A DNA stretch of 64,000 nt, from contig CBFGTC010000011.1 of the NCBI GenBank assembly GCA_965651935.1, positions 1 through 64,000 on the forward strand, written 5' to 3'. The DNA comes from JAFEDN01 sp965651935. GTDB lineage: Bacteria; Pseudomonadota; Gammaproteobacteria; Coxiellales; Coxiellaceae. The notes beneath the pieces are model-generated. The model was not told the DNA's origin and did no database searches. It worked only from the letters and a program-made list of their open reading frames with translations. Positions within the stretch are counted from its first letter, which is position 1. Each line of letters begins with the position of its first letter. The translations under genes and the position numbers were made by a program. Below, in pieces: positions 9,120 through 17,915 of this stretch.

Positions 9120-11314
9120 ATGGTGTAGTACAAGGCGTTGGATTCCGGCCTTTCGTCTACCGCTTGGCTTGCGCCATGCATTTAACCGGCTGGGTCTGCA
9201 ATGAGCCACAGGGAGTGCAGATTGAAATTCAAGGTGCGGAATTATCTCATTTCTTAAATAGATTATTAACAGAAAGCCCTCCATTAGCTTCCATTTCTTA
9301 CGTCACGCATGAAACAATTCCAATACAAACGGCTGAGCAGCATTTCCAAATCTTGCCTAGTATGAGTGGACAGGGACATACTCATATTTCTTCGGATAAA
9401 GCGATTTGTAATTCCTGTTTGCAAGAACTATTCAATCCTGACAGCCGGTTCTCTCATTATCCATTTATTAATTGCAGTGACTGTGGCCCACGTTGCACGT
9501 TAACCGAGCAATTACCCTATGATCGCTGTCAAACCAGTATGCGTGATTTTCCGCTTTGCTCCGCTTGCTTAATCGATTATCACCAAGTTGCTAACCGCCG
9601 GTATCATACTGAAGCCATTTCTTGCCCGGATTGTGGGCCGGAGTATACTTTGCCAATCTCTGATATGGCGAGATTAATCAGAGAAGGCGAAATTCTGGCG
9701 ATAAAGGGTTTAGGTGGATATCAATTGATTTGTGACGCTAATCAGCCTAAAGTCGTGCAAAAACTGCGGGAACGTAAACGGCGGTATGCGAAACCCTTTG
9801 CGATCATGGTGTTAAATATCAGGAGTGCAGCATCCCTTGTAGAGCTTAAACCAACGGCCGTGAATTTATTATTATCTCCCGCTCGCCCGATTGTTTTATT
9901 GCCAAAAAAATCATCTGTATTAGAAATTATAGCGCCGAAGTTAGGAACTTTAGGTGTTATGCTGCCCTCAACCCCGATCCATTATTTATTATTTCATCAC
10001 TTGTTGAATAATCCGTCTGAGGATGATTGGTTAGAACAATATTGTCCGATCACTTTAGTTGTCACCAGCGGCAACTTGAGCGGTGAACCTTTAATTAAAG
10101 ATGATCTTGAAGCAGCCGAAAAACTCAAATTAATTGCTAACAAAATCATTGGGCATTCGCGCCGGATTATTACGCATGTCGATGACTCGGTAATGGCGCT
10201 CAATCATACTCAAGCGTTTTTCATTCGTCGAGCCCGTGGTTTTGTGCCCGAACCGATTGTATTATCTCAAGAAGTTCCCACTATTTTAGGGCTGGGAGCG
10301 CTTTTAAAAAATACTTTCTGTGTGACTCGGGGGAAAGAAGCCTTTATATCGCAACATATAGGCGATTTAAGCAACGTCGCCAGTATTCGTTATTACCACG
10401 ATACTTTGTCACACCTGTTAAAATTGCTGGGTGTTAAACTTGATTATGTGGTGCATGATTTACATCCCGATTTTTACACTACGCAAATTGCCGCTCATTT
10501 TGGCGTAGCGCAATACTCAGTACAACATCATCATGCGCATATCGCCAGTGTAGCTGCTGAATATCATTGGCAGGAGCCGGCGCTGGGATTAATATTAGAT
10601 GGATTTGGTTTGGGAGAAAATCGAGAGCATTGGGGTGGTGAATTATTTCTTTATCAAGGTCCCACGTATCAACGCTTAGCCTCTCTACGACCATTGACGC
10701 AACCCGGCGGTGATCGTGCCGCCAAAGAACCTTGGCGTATGGGCGTCAGCGCCTTATATGCTCTTGGTTTAGAGAAAGAAATTTCCCGTCGATTTGCTGA
10801 AGTTAAATATCATCTACAACTGATTGAATTATTAAAACGCCAGACCTATTTTCCTCCCACCAGTAGTTGTGGACGTTTATTTGATACAGCGAGCGCGTTA
10901 TTGGGTGTGTGTTTTTTCAATCATTACGAAGCTCAAGCCGCCATGGAATTAGAAGCTTTAGTCAATAATCCGCAGGTTTTAAAAGGAGGGTGGGTGATCA
11001 ACAATAATCAATTAGATTTATTTCCTACACTTCATTATCTGCTGAATTCTGATCCAGTCAGCGGTGCTAATATTTTTCATGGCACTTTAGCGGCAGCGCT
11101 CGCTGATTTGGTAATAAAATATGCTGAAAAATACCAGATAAAAACTGTTTTATTAAATGGTGGTTGTTTCTTGAATGAGGTGTTAGTTAGTTTATTATTA
11201 CCTCAATTGACGGCGGCAGGCTTGAACCCGCTGTTGCCTAAACAATTGCCGCCGAATGATGGCGGCATCAGTTTAGGTCAGGTGTGGATTAAAGCTACAA
11301 CAGTCTCAACCTGA
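9056..11314 (+). CDS. hypF: Carbamoyltransferase HypF
   Basis: HypF makes carbamoyl adenylate from carbamoyl phosphate and transfers the carbamoyl group to HypE's terminal cysteine. Domains in order: acylphosphatase (VQGVGFRPFVYRLA), two zinc-finger-like segments (CNSCLQELF...CSDCGPRC and CSACLIDYH...CPDCGPEY), a YrdC/Sua5-like domain (AIKGLGGYQL, RERKRRYAKPFA) and a Kae1-like domain (VQHHHAHIASV, LNGGCFLNE). At 752 aa it is full length. The first ATG overlaps hypB by 64 bp; a GTG at 9110, just before the acylphosphatase core, is a possible alternative start. It is the last gene of the hydrogenase operon. Confidence 0.95.
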   Translation: MVSVVNATISTATTTRWRVRINGVVQGVGFRPFVYRLACAMHLTGWVCNEPQGVQIEIQGAELSHFLNRLLTESPPLASISYVTHETIPIQTAEQHFQILPSMSGQGHTHISSDKAICNSCLQELFNPDSRFSHYPFINCSDCGPRCTLTEQLPYDRCQTSMRDFPLCSACLIDYHQVANRRYHTEAISCPDCGPEYTLPISDMARLIREGEILAIKGLGGYQLICDANQPKVVQKLRERKRRYAKPFAIMVLNIRSAASLVELKPTAVNLLLSPARPIVLLPKKSSVLEIIAPKLGTLGVMLPSTPIHYLLFHHLLNNPSEDDWLEQYCPITLVVTSGNLSGEPLIKDDLEAAEKLKLIANKIIGHSRRIITHVDDSVMALNHTQAFFIRRARGFVPEPIVLSQEVPTILGLGALLKNTFCVTRGKEAFISQHIGDLSNVASIRYYHDTLSHLLKLLGVKLDYVVHDLHPDFYTTQIAAHFGVAQYSVQHHHAHIASVAAEYHWQEPALGLILDGFGLGENREHWGGELFLYQGPTYQRLASLRPLTQPGGDRAAKEPWRMGVSALYALGLEKEISRRFAEVKYHLQLIELLKRQTYFPPTSSCGRLFDTASALLGVCFFNHYEAQAAMELEALVNNPQVLKGGWVINNNQLDLFPTLHYLLNSDPVSGANIFHGTLAAALADLVIKYAEKYQIKTVLLNGGCFLNEVLVSLLLPQLTAAGLNPLLPKQLPPNDGGISLGQVWIKATTVST

Positions 11315-11340
11315 ATCACAGCTGCGCCGGTAAGTCGTCC

Positions 11341-11366
11341 ATGAGGCAGATCATTCAAGGCCTCAT
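11341..11366. terminator. Possible bidirectional terminator between convergent operons
   Basis: A 7-bp perfect inverted repeat (ATGAGGC / GCCTCAT) with a 12-nt loop lies in the 62-bp gap between hypF and the convergent mnhG. A TTTTTCTTTT stretch follows some 16 nt later on the plus strand. The stem is short and the T-run is not adjacent, so the call is tentative. Confidence 0.35.
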
Positions 11367-11376
11367 TCATAGTAAT

Positions 11377-11700
11377 TCACTGTTTTTCTTTTAATTCATC
11401 AATAATTGTGGATGGTGTTAATTGGATCCCGTTAAAGTAAGCTGCTCGGGCAATTAAATGCGAAGCAATCGGCGCTGTAATAAAAATAAATAGCACTGTC
11501 GCCAGCGCCTCTAAAGTTAAAGACGTTTGGTGAAAATGAAACGCCACACCGATTAAAATTAAAGAAACGCCTAAAGTCCCCGCTTTTGTTGCAGAATGCA
11601 TTCTGATCAATAAGTCAGGCATACGCAATACTCCGATAGACGCGATTAAAGTAAATAGAGCGCCAATCATAATTAATATCGAACTTATTATATTACTCAT
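11377..11700 (-). CDS. mnhG: Mrp Na+/H+ antiporter subunit G
   Basis: Small membrane subunit of the multisubunit Mrp (Mnh/Pha) cation/proton antiporter. From the start MSNIISSILIMIGALF the 107-aa protein has three hydrophobic segments and the MrpG block IGVLRMPDLLIRMHSATKAGT. An upstream in-frame start would add 15 unrelated residues overlapping mnhF, so the internal start (8-bp overlap) is preferred. It is the last gene of the seven-gene set. Confidence 0.9.
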   Translation of the reverse strand: MSNIISSILIMIGALFTLIASIGVLRMPDLLIRMHSATKAGTLGVSLILIGVAFHFHQTSLTLEALATVLFIFITAPIASHLIARAAYFNGIQLTPSTIIDELKEKQ

Positions 11701-11968
11701 TTTTTCTGCGTTTCCGATAGGAGTGCCATTCAATGAACTGCGCAAAAGAAACTGTACCTAGAAAGATAATTAATGCCATAGCAATTATTACATCAATATA
11801 AATTGACTGGGTGGTTATTACACTGTATATAGCAATCAAAGAAATAACCATATTTACGATTAAGTCTAAGGCTACAACCCTATCCGCCAATGTCGGACCC
11901 ATACACATTCTTAAAAAGCAGGGCGCAAAAGCTAACATAATTATGCCTAAAGATACCCAGTACATCAC
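11693..11968 (-). CDS. mnhF: Mrp Na+/H+ antiporter subunit F
   Basis: A 91-aa protein with three predicted membrane segments and the MrpF signature GPTLADRVVALDL. It starts 4 bp inside the end of mnhE and overlaps mnhG, as in canonical mrp operons. MrpF is required for assembly and activity of the complex and has no known independent activity. Confidence 0.92.
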   Translation of the reverse strand: MMYWVSLGIIMLAFAPCFLRMCMGPTLADRVVALDLIVNMVISLIAIYSVITTQSIYIDVIIAMALIIFLGTVSFAQFIEWHSYRKRRKNE

Positions 11969-12309
11969 TGCATAATCTCCTGAACCCGCCGTTCGTAATC
12001 ATAAACGATATGCCTTTTTAGTTCATTAATATCTTTAATAAACATGGCATGGAAATATAAATAACTTCTATCGGAAGAGATATCCAAGGTAAGAGTTCCC
12101 GGAGTTAAGGAAATTAAATTGCTGAGTATTGTAATTTCAATATCTTTTTTTATTGATAAGGGAATTCCAATAATTCCTGGCTTCGAGCGAAATCTTGGTG
12201 TTAATACATCAATAGCAACAAGAATATTGGATTTTATAATTTCTTTAACTAAAAAAATTAATAATTTTACCACCAGCCAGATTTTTTTTATGAATATCCA
12301 TGCTATCAT
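11965..12309 (-). CDS. mnhE: Mrp Na+/H+ antiporter subunit E, N-terminally short form
   Basis: MrpE-family protein, recognisable from VLTPRFRSKPGIIGIPL, ITILSNLISLTPGTLTLDIS and the C-terminal IKDINELKRHIVYDYERRVQEIM. At 114 aa it is shorter than the usual roughly 158 aa, lacking about 40 N-terminal residues (normally membrane-spanning). The start overlaps the mnhD stop by 4 bp (ATGA), so truncation by mis-annotation is unlikely. One strongly hydrophobic N-terminal segment remains. Confidence 0.88.
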   Translation of the reverse strand: MIAWIFIKKIWLVVKLLIFLVKEIIKSNILVAIDVLTPRFRSKPGIIGIPLSIKKDIEITILSNLISLTPGTLTLDISSDRSYLYFHAMFIKDINELKRHIVYDYERRVQEIMQ

Positions 12310-13802
12310 GGCCCACCTCCTAATATCGCACGAATATAATTTTGTGGATTAAATAGTTCAGTCGATGCCTGAGTTGAGGCTTGAAATAGAAATTGCGGGC
12401 TAAAACTGAGATACAATGTCAAAATAATTAATAAAACAAGAGGAGAAAACATAAAGATTTTTTCATTTTGACTTAAAGGTTTAATTCTATGATGACTTTT
12501 TTCAATTTCTGCTTTCCAAAATACTTGATGCCAAATTTTTGTCATCGAGTAAAGAGTCAAAAAACTAACTAATAAAGCAATCGCAGCCAAAAAGAAATGA
12601 GATTGAATAAAGGCAGCTTTAAGTAAAAATAACTTACCCCAAAAACCGGAAAACGGCGGAAACCCTGCTAAAGAAAATGCCGAAATAAAAAAAAGAAAAC
12701 TTAAAAATGGTGCATTTTTTAAAAGTCCTCCCAGTCGGTCTATATTAAAACTGCCTTTAAACTGACGCACAATGCCACTAATTAAAAATAAATTAGTCTT
12801 AACAATGATATTATGAATCATAAAAAACAAGGCTGCGGATAGTGCAAGAGGTGTAAAAATAGCCAAGCCCATTATCATATAACCGATTTGACTGATAATG
12901 TGAAAAGATAAAATTCTGCGCAAATTATGTTGGGCTGCCGCTCCCAATACGCCAATTAACATGCTCATTGCTGCTGCGCTCAATAATAACGGATGCAAAA
13001 AATAACTTTCTTTTATGAAAAGTAAAGTACAAACTCGAATTAACGCGTAAACTCCAACTTTGGTAAACATCGCAGCAAAAATAGCCGAAGCCGACACGCT
13101 AGTAGTATGGTAAGATGCCGGCAGCCAGAAAGATAATGGGAATACCGCCGCTTTAATTGCAAAAGCCAAGCATAATAATACTGCGGCTGAAACAATAAAA
13201 TTGGAAGCGTCAATTTCCGACAATTTTACTGACATGGCTGCCATATTTAAAGTGCCAGTTATTCCGTAAAGCATAGCAATGGCGGAAAGCATTAAAATGG
13301 TGGCTATTAAATTAAGTACGACATATTTCAAAGCGCCATCTAATTGGATCTTATAATCACTTAATGTCATTAACACAAATGACGAAATTAACATGATTTC
13401 AAACCAGACATATAGATTAAATAGGTCACCGGTCGAGAAGCTGCCACAGATACCGGCCAACAAAATCCAATATGTGGGATAAAAAATCGTCAAATGTCGA
13501 GTTAAATCTCTGTCTACTAACGAGTAAAGTGCAACGCTTAATCCCATAATTGCGGTAATTAACAACATTATTGCACTTAATTCATCAATCACAAAACTTA
13601 TGCCAAATGGTGCTGGATAATTTCCCAGTTTCAATATTAAATAATGATTATTTAGAGTGCTATAATAAACAAAAATAACAGTGACTAATAAGAAAACAGC
13701 GCCGATAATATGTAATATTTTTTTCCCTGTGGGGAGGGGCCAAAAAAAACATTGCAATATTGCTGTCATCAAACAAATAAAAACCGGTAATAATGGCAGC
13801 AT
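12306..13802 (-). CDS. mnhD: Mrp Na+/H+ antiporter subunit D (NuoN/NuoM-like)
   Basis: A 498-aa polytopic protein related to the proton-pumping complex I subunits NuoL/M/N. About 14 membrane segments can be read, with the family block AAVFPLSFWLPASYHTTSVSAS and FSLAGFPPFSGFWGKLFLLK. It carries one of the two ion-translocating modules of the Mrp complex. It overlaps both mnhC (1 bp) and mnhE (4 bp). Confidence 0.94.
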   Translation of the reverse strand: MLPLLPVFICLMTAILQCFFWPLPTGKKILHIIGAVFLLVTVIFVYYSTLNNHYLILKLGNYPAPFGISFVIDELSAIMLLITAIMGLSVALYSLVDRDLTRHLTIFYPTYWILLAGICGSFSTGDLFNLYVWFEIMLISSFVLMTLSDYKIQLDGALKYVVLNLIATILMLSAIAMLYGITGTLNMAAMSVKLSEIDASNFIVSAAVLLCLAFAIKAAVFPLSFWLPASYHTTSVSASAIFAAMFTKVGVYALIRVCTLLFIKESYFLHPLLLSAAAMSMLIGVLGAAAQHNLRRILSFHIISQIGYMIMGLAIFTPLALSAALFFMIHNIIVKTNLFLISGIVRQFKGSFNIDRLGGLLKNAPFLSFLFFISAFSLAGFPPFSGFWGKLFLLKAAFIQSHFFLAAIALLVSFLTLYSMTKIWHQVFWKAEIEKSHHRIKPLSQNEKIFMFSPLVLLIILTLYLSFSPQFLFQASTQASTELFNPQNYIRAILGGGP

Positions 13803-14182
13803 TAATGAGTCTCTTCGCCATGATAACCTTTTGGCGCCGGTTCTGCTAAACGCAATTTATCTGTGTCTAAGGTCTTGAACCCTTGCCAAATTTTGCGAAC
13901 TAGCACTAATGAAAAAGCCAACAAACCAAAACCAATAACGATAGCGGTTAAAATTAAAGCTTGAGGTAAAGGATTGGCGACTAATTGTGGTGGCGCCACT
14001 GAGTTAGCGGAAACAAACGGAGGAATTATTGTCTGCAATCGCCCCCCAATAAAAATAATGAGATTAATCGTCGAACTTAAAATAACGATACCAAATAACC
14101 AACGCATTAATTGCTGACTTAATATTAAATAAATACTGATAGCGACTAAGCATCCAACTAACCAGCATAATAAAATAGTCAT
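13802..14182 (-). CDS. mnhC: Mrp Na+/H+ antiporter subunit C (NuoK-like)
   Basis: A 126-aa NuoK-like subunit with three membrane segments and the block DPLPQALILTAIVIGFG (here ANPLPQALILTAIVIGFG) that defines MrpC. It overlaps mnhB by 4 bp and mnhD by one. Together with A and D it provides the complex-I-like membrane core. Confidence 0.93.
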   Translation of the reverse strand: MTILLCWLVGCLVAISIYLILSQQLMRWLFGIVILSSTINLIIFIGGRLQTIIPPFVSANSVAPPQLVANPLPQALILTAIVIGFGLLAFSLVLVRKIWQGFKTLDTDKLRLAEPAPKGYHGEETH

Positions 14183-14583
14183 TGATTTATTGACTCAAAG
14201 GCAGTCGTTATCATTAAAACGCTGCTTACTATGACTAAATAAATACTGATGTCAAACAACAATGGGGTACCTAAAAACAAGTTGTTCATCTTCAGCCAAT
14301 AAGAAGTAAAAAAAGGAAACCCTGCAATCCAACTTTGCGCTCCACTCAACAAACCGCATAATAAACCAATAGCCAATAAATAATGGAAGTCAAGCTTAAT
14401 TAATTTTTTTAATTGTTCTACTCCATAAGCAATCAAGTATAAAGAAAAAGCACTGGAAGTCATTAATCCGGCAATAAAACCACCGCCGGGTGAATTATGA
14501 CCTCTTAATAAAACCCAAGCGGACATAATTAGTATTAGACCCAGTAAAAATTTCGAAGCACATCGTAAAATGATCGAATCCAT
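14179..14583 (-). CDS. mnhB: Mrp Na+/H+ antiporter subunit B
   Basis: A 134-aa MrpB-domain protein with four hydrophobic segments and the signature LLRGHNSPGGGFIAGL. It lies 4 bp after mnhA and overlaps mnhC. The separate B subunit together with the MrpB-like C-terminus of MnhA corresponds to the standard group 1, seven-gene architecture. Confidence 0.93.
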   Translation of the reverse strand: MDSIILRCASKFLLGLILIMSAWVLLRGHNSPGGGFIAGLMTSSAFSLYLIAYGVEQLKKLIKLDFHYLLAIGLLCGLLSGAQSWIAGFPFFTSYWLKMNNLFLGTPLLFDISIYLVIVSSVLMITTAFESINQ

Positions 14584-14587
14584 CGTA

Positions 14588-16909
14588 CTATTGTTTCACC
14601 TTATCAAATTTTCCATGCAGCAATCCATAAATTCCCAAAGCGGCAAGAGCAACAACGAGAATTTCACCCAAGGTATCCATTGCTCTAAAATCAATCAAAA
14701 TAAGATTTACAATATTTCTTCCATGGGCTTTAATTAAACTGTTTTCAATAAAATATTGGCTATTAGAGTCATCAAATGAATAACTAGTTATATAAATTAA
14801 CAGTACACTGACTAATAAACCGATACTTACGGCAATTGTAGCTCTTAAAAAAGAAAATTTAAATCCTTCTCTAGTTATTGACGGCAGAGGTGATTGACGA
14901 TAAAAATTTAAAACCACCACAATAACTATAAGAGTTTCTATCAATGCCTGGGTCATCGCCACGTCTGGAGCACCATTGATCAAAAAAACTAAGGCCATAC
15001 CCATACCAAATAATCCTAAAAAAACCAAACCGGATAAATAATTTTTGACCCACAATGTTGATAATGCCGAGGCCATTAACAAAAAAACTAGAAAAAAAGG
15101 AATTCCAGTAAAAGTGGGAATGAATATGATGCTGGGTACGATAGGCCGCGAAAAAAATGCCATATACATTACTACCGTTGTAGTTAATAATGTGATCATC
15201 AAATAAACTCGCAATAAGCCACATTGTAGCCATTGGAGCTGCCAGTGGGCTAGCTGAGCAATACCAGTTATTGATCGCGCATACCAATAACTGGGGCCTA
15301 AACTAAACCATGGACTTAAAAATGCTAGGATTGTTTTCACTTGATTCCGACGTAAATAAAGTATCAAAGCGCCTAACAGGGTTACCAAACTCAGGACGAA
15401 AGAAGGTGTCAGCCCGTGCCAAAGCGTCAAATCATTCATTTCTTGTTGATGATAATTGACAGGAATGACGGCTTTAACTGCTGAGGCAATTAAAGTTCGA
15501 TACAAATTCTTAGGGATAAAACTTAAAAAAATGGTCAATATGGCTAGAAAAATTCCTCCAAACCACATTTGTGGATCGGCTTCTTTCACCCGTACAGACG
15601 GTTTTTTACCGAAAAATGGTTTAATTACTAAAATTAACCCCAATGCAGCCATCATCATATTGGAAAATACTACCACTACAGTTAAAAAATGAGCTGCAAT
15701 TGGCGCCGCTAAATTTGCTTCGTATACAAGTTCTTTAACATAATAACCTAATAATGGCGGTAGCCCTGACATTGATGCACATGCAATGCATATAATACCG
15801 AAAGTAATAGGCATTGTTTGGTATAAACCGTGAAGCTTTTTTAAATCAAGCGTAGATGTACGATATTGCAAATCGCCCGCTGCCATAAAAAGGGCTGCTT
15901 TATACATGGCATGGGCAATCAAAAATATCATGGCTGCTTTGATGACTTTTTCTTGTTCTGAGGCAAGCAAAAAAACTAAAGATCCTAAGGCTGTAATAGT
16001 TGTATAGGCTAATAACGTTTTAATATTGGTTTGTTTCATGGCTTTTATAACTCCGGTCAACATAGTTAATCCGCCTACCGCTGTTAATGTAACAAACCAA
16101 AGTTTGGTATGACCAAAAACCGGATGTAAACGTGCCAATAAATAAATTCCAGCTTTTACCATGGTTGCCGAGTGCAAGTATGCGCTTACCGGAGTTGGAC
16201 CTTGCATTGCTCCAGGAAGCCAGAAATGAAACGGTGCTTGCGCTGACTTTGTGAATGCTCCAATTAATATTAAAGTTAAAATTACGTGATATAAAAAAAC
16301 ATTCTGAGATACACTTTTTCCTTGAATAATCGTCTGCATATCATAAGTTCCGGTTTTGATTCCCATCAAAATAATTGCTGAAAGTAATGCAAATCCCCCG
16401 ACAGTTGTTACAAATAATCCTTGTAAGGCAGCTTTTCTAGCGACAAGGCGTTCATGATCAAAACCTATTAAAAGATAAGAACTAATCGTAGTTAACTCCC
16501 AGAAAATGAATAATAAAATTAAATTATTGGCTAATACCAGCCCCAACATGGAAATCATAAAAATAAACAAGTAACTGTAAAAGCGCCCTAAATAACGGTG
16601 ATTAGCTAGATACGCCCAGCTGTAGATAACGATTAATATACCAATTCCAGTGATTAACAATGCAAAAAGTAGACTTAAGCCGTCCACATAAAAAGAAAAG
16701 TTTATTCCTAGAATGTCAACCCAAGGGGTATTCTCGGTAAAATTTTCCCCATGCATAATTTTAGAAACCAATTTGATAAAATAGATAAACAACGCGGCGG
16801 GGAATAATGCCAGTATCCAGCTAATCCAGCGGCCTTTTAGCTGTGTCATTATCAATGGGATCAAGGCTGCAATTAAAAATCCGGTTAAAACCGCGAGCAA
16901 CATTCGCAA
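14588..16909 (-). CDS. mnhA: Mrp Na+/H+ antiporter subunit A (NuoL-like)
   Basis: The largest Mrp subunit (773 aa), containing a NuoL-like antiporter module (AQAPFHFWLPGAMQGPTPVSAYLHSATMVK is split here by the key Lys and His residues) and a C-terminal MrpB-like part (VFLINGAPDVAMTQALIET). More than 18 membrane segments are readable. It starts 2 bp after the stop of the universal stress protein gene, so the two are probably co-transcribed. The complex exchanges Na+ (and other cations) for H+ using the proton motive force. Confidence 0.93.
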   Translation of the reverse strand: MRMLLAVLTGFLIAALIPLIMTQLKGRWISWILALFPAALFIYFIKLVSKIMHGENFTENTPWVDILGINFSFYVDGLSLLFALLITGIGILIVIYSWAYLANHRYLGRFYSYLFIFMISMLGLVLANNLILLFIFWELTTISSYLLIGFDHERLVARKAALQGLFVTTVGGFALLSAIILMGIKTGTYDMQTIIQGKSVSQNVFLYHVILTLILIGAFTKSAQAPFHFWLPGAMQGPTPVSAYLHSATMVKAGIYLLARLHPVFGHTKLWFVTLTAVGGLTMLTGVIKAMKQTNIKTLLAYTTITALGSLVFLLASEQEKVIKAAMIFLIAHAMYKAALFMAAGDLQYRTSTLDLKKLHGLYQTMPITFGIICIACASMSGLPPLLGYYVKELVYEANLAAPIAAHFLTVVVVFSNMMMAALGLILVIKPFFGKKPSVRVKEADPQMWFGGIFLAILTIFLSFIPKNLYRTLIASAVKAVIPVNYHQQEMNDLTLWHGLTPSFVLSLVTLLGALILYLRRNQVKTILAFLSPWFSLGPSYWYARSITGIAQLAHWQLQWLQCGLLRVYLMITLLTTTVVMYMAFFSRPIVPSIIFIPTFTGIPFFLVFLLMASALSTLWVKNYLSGLVFLGLFGMGMALVFLINGAPDVAMTQALIETLIVIVVVLNFYRQSPLPSITREGFKFSFLRATIAVSIGLLVSVLLIYITSYSFDDSNSQYFIENSLIKAHGRNIVNLILIDFRAMDTLGEILVVALAALGIYGLLHGKFDKVKQ

Positions 16910-16910
16910 A

Positions 16911-17753
16911 TCACCTGACTACAAGCAAAGAACATGGTGTATACTCTAAAACCTTTTCGGTAGTACTACCTATAAAAATGTGATGTAATTTACTATGACC
17001 TTTAGCTCCTAAAACAATCAGATCTATTTCTAAATCTTCAGCCAGATCCAAAATAACTTCAGCAGGTAACCCCCATAAAAAATGTTTGCTGACCTTAATA
17101 CCCGAAAACTTAAATTCTTTTAAAAAAGGTTTCATTTTAGCAATATATTTCTTTCTGAATATGTTTTCTTCTTTTTTTATTTTAACTTCGCTAAGCCCTA
17201 AGGGATTAAAATCAACAGGCGGTAATACCAAGACTATATGGAGTTGGGCTGAAAACTGTCGACAATAATCAATCGCCTTTTGTAAGGCTTTAGCTGAATG
17301 AGGAGAACCGTCAATACCACACAGTACTCGCGAAATTGTTTGAGACTTGCAAACTAAAACTGAAATTTTTTCGGCATATCTGACGACATTTTTTGCGGTA
17401 TCGCTAGTTCGGTAACGCGTATTTCTTTTATGTTTTTTTACCCCGATTAAAATTAAATCGGGCTTATTCTTGTTAGCAAAACCAATAATTTTTTCCGCAG
17501 GATTTCCCACTAAAACTTTAAGTTTTTTAGAATTATTTTCTTTTAGAATCTTTTTTTGCCATAAATGAAGTCTTTGTAAAGCTTCCTTTTCACAGTTCCC
17601 TGAAGAAAACCAATTTGTCCAGAACGAAACTACTACATGGACCAGCGTTAAATTAATTTTATATTGTTTCTGTAAGAGCTTGTAAACTTCTAAAGCCGGT
17701 ATACTATTTAATGAAAAATCAGTGGCGAAAAGTATTTTTAAATGTTTAAACAC
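16911..17753 (-). CDS. Tandem universal stress protein (UspA-type, two domains)
   Basis: A 280-aa protein with two Usp domains (about 1-140 and 141-280). The second ends with the ATP-binding motif G-x2-G-x9-G-S (GAKGHSKLHHIFIGS), while the equivalent place in the first is degenerate (GVKKHKRNTRYRT). Usp proteins of this kind accumulate during growth arrest, hypoxia and starvation. The gene is directly upstream of mnhA (one base between stop and start) and downstream of ppsA, and it is a clear paralogue of the N-terminus of the Usp-ATPase fusion at 26920-30123. Confidence 0.9.
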   Translation of the reverse strand: MFKHLKILFATDFSLNSIPALEVYKLLQKQYKINLTLVHVVVSFWTNWFSSGNCEKEALQRLHLWQKKILKENNSKKLKVLVGNPAEKIIGFANKNKPDLILIGVKKHKRNTRYRTSDTAKNVVRYAEKISVLVCKSQTISRVLCGIDGSPHSAKALQKAIDYCRQFSAQLHIVLVLPPVDFNPLGLSEVKIKKEENIFRKKYIAKMKPFLKEFKFSGIKVSKHFLWGLPAEVILDLAEDLEIDLIVLGAKGHSKLHHIFIGSTTEKVLEYTPCSLLVVR

Positions 17754-17915
17754 AACTGCAATCCTTTTTTGTTATGCATCATTTATGCCTGAAAAGGCCG
17801 TCGATTTACGATACATGAGATAAAATTTCATGTCAACTTAACCGTGCGGTCAACTTTCTGAACTTATCGATTTGGCTGTGATCTAAATTTGTAAATAATG
17901 ATATTATTACGATCG

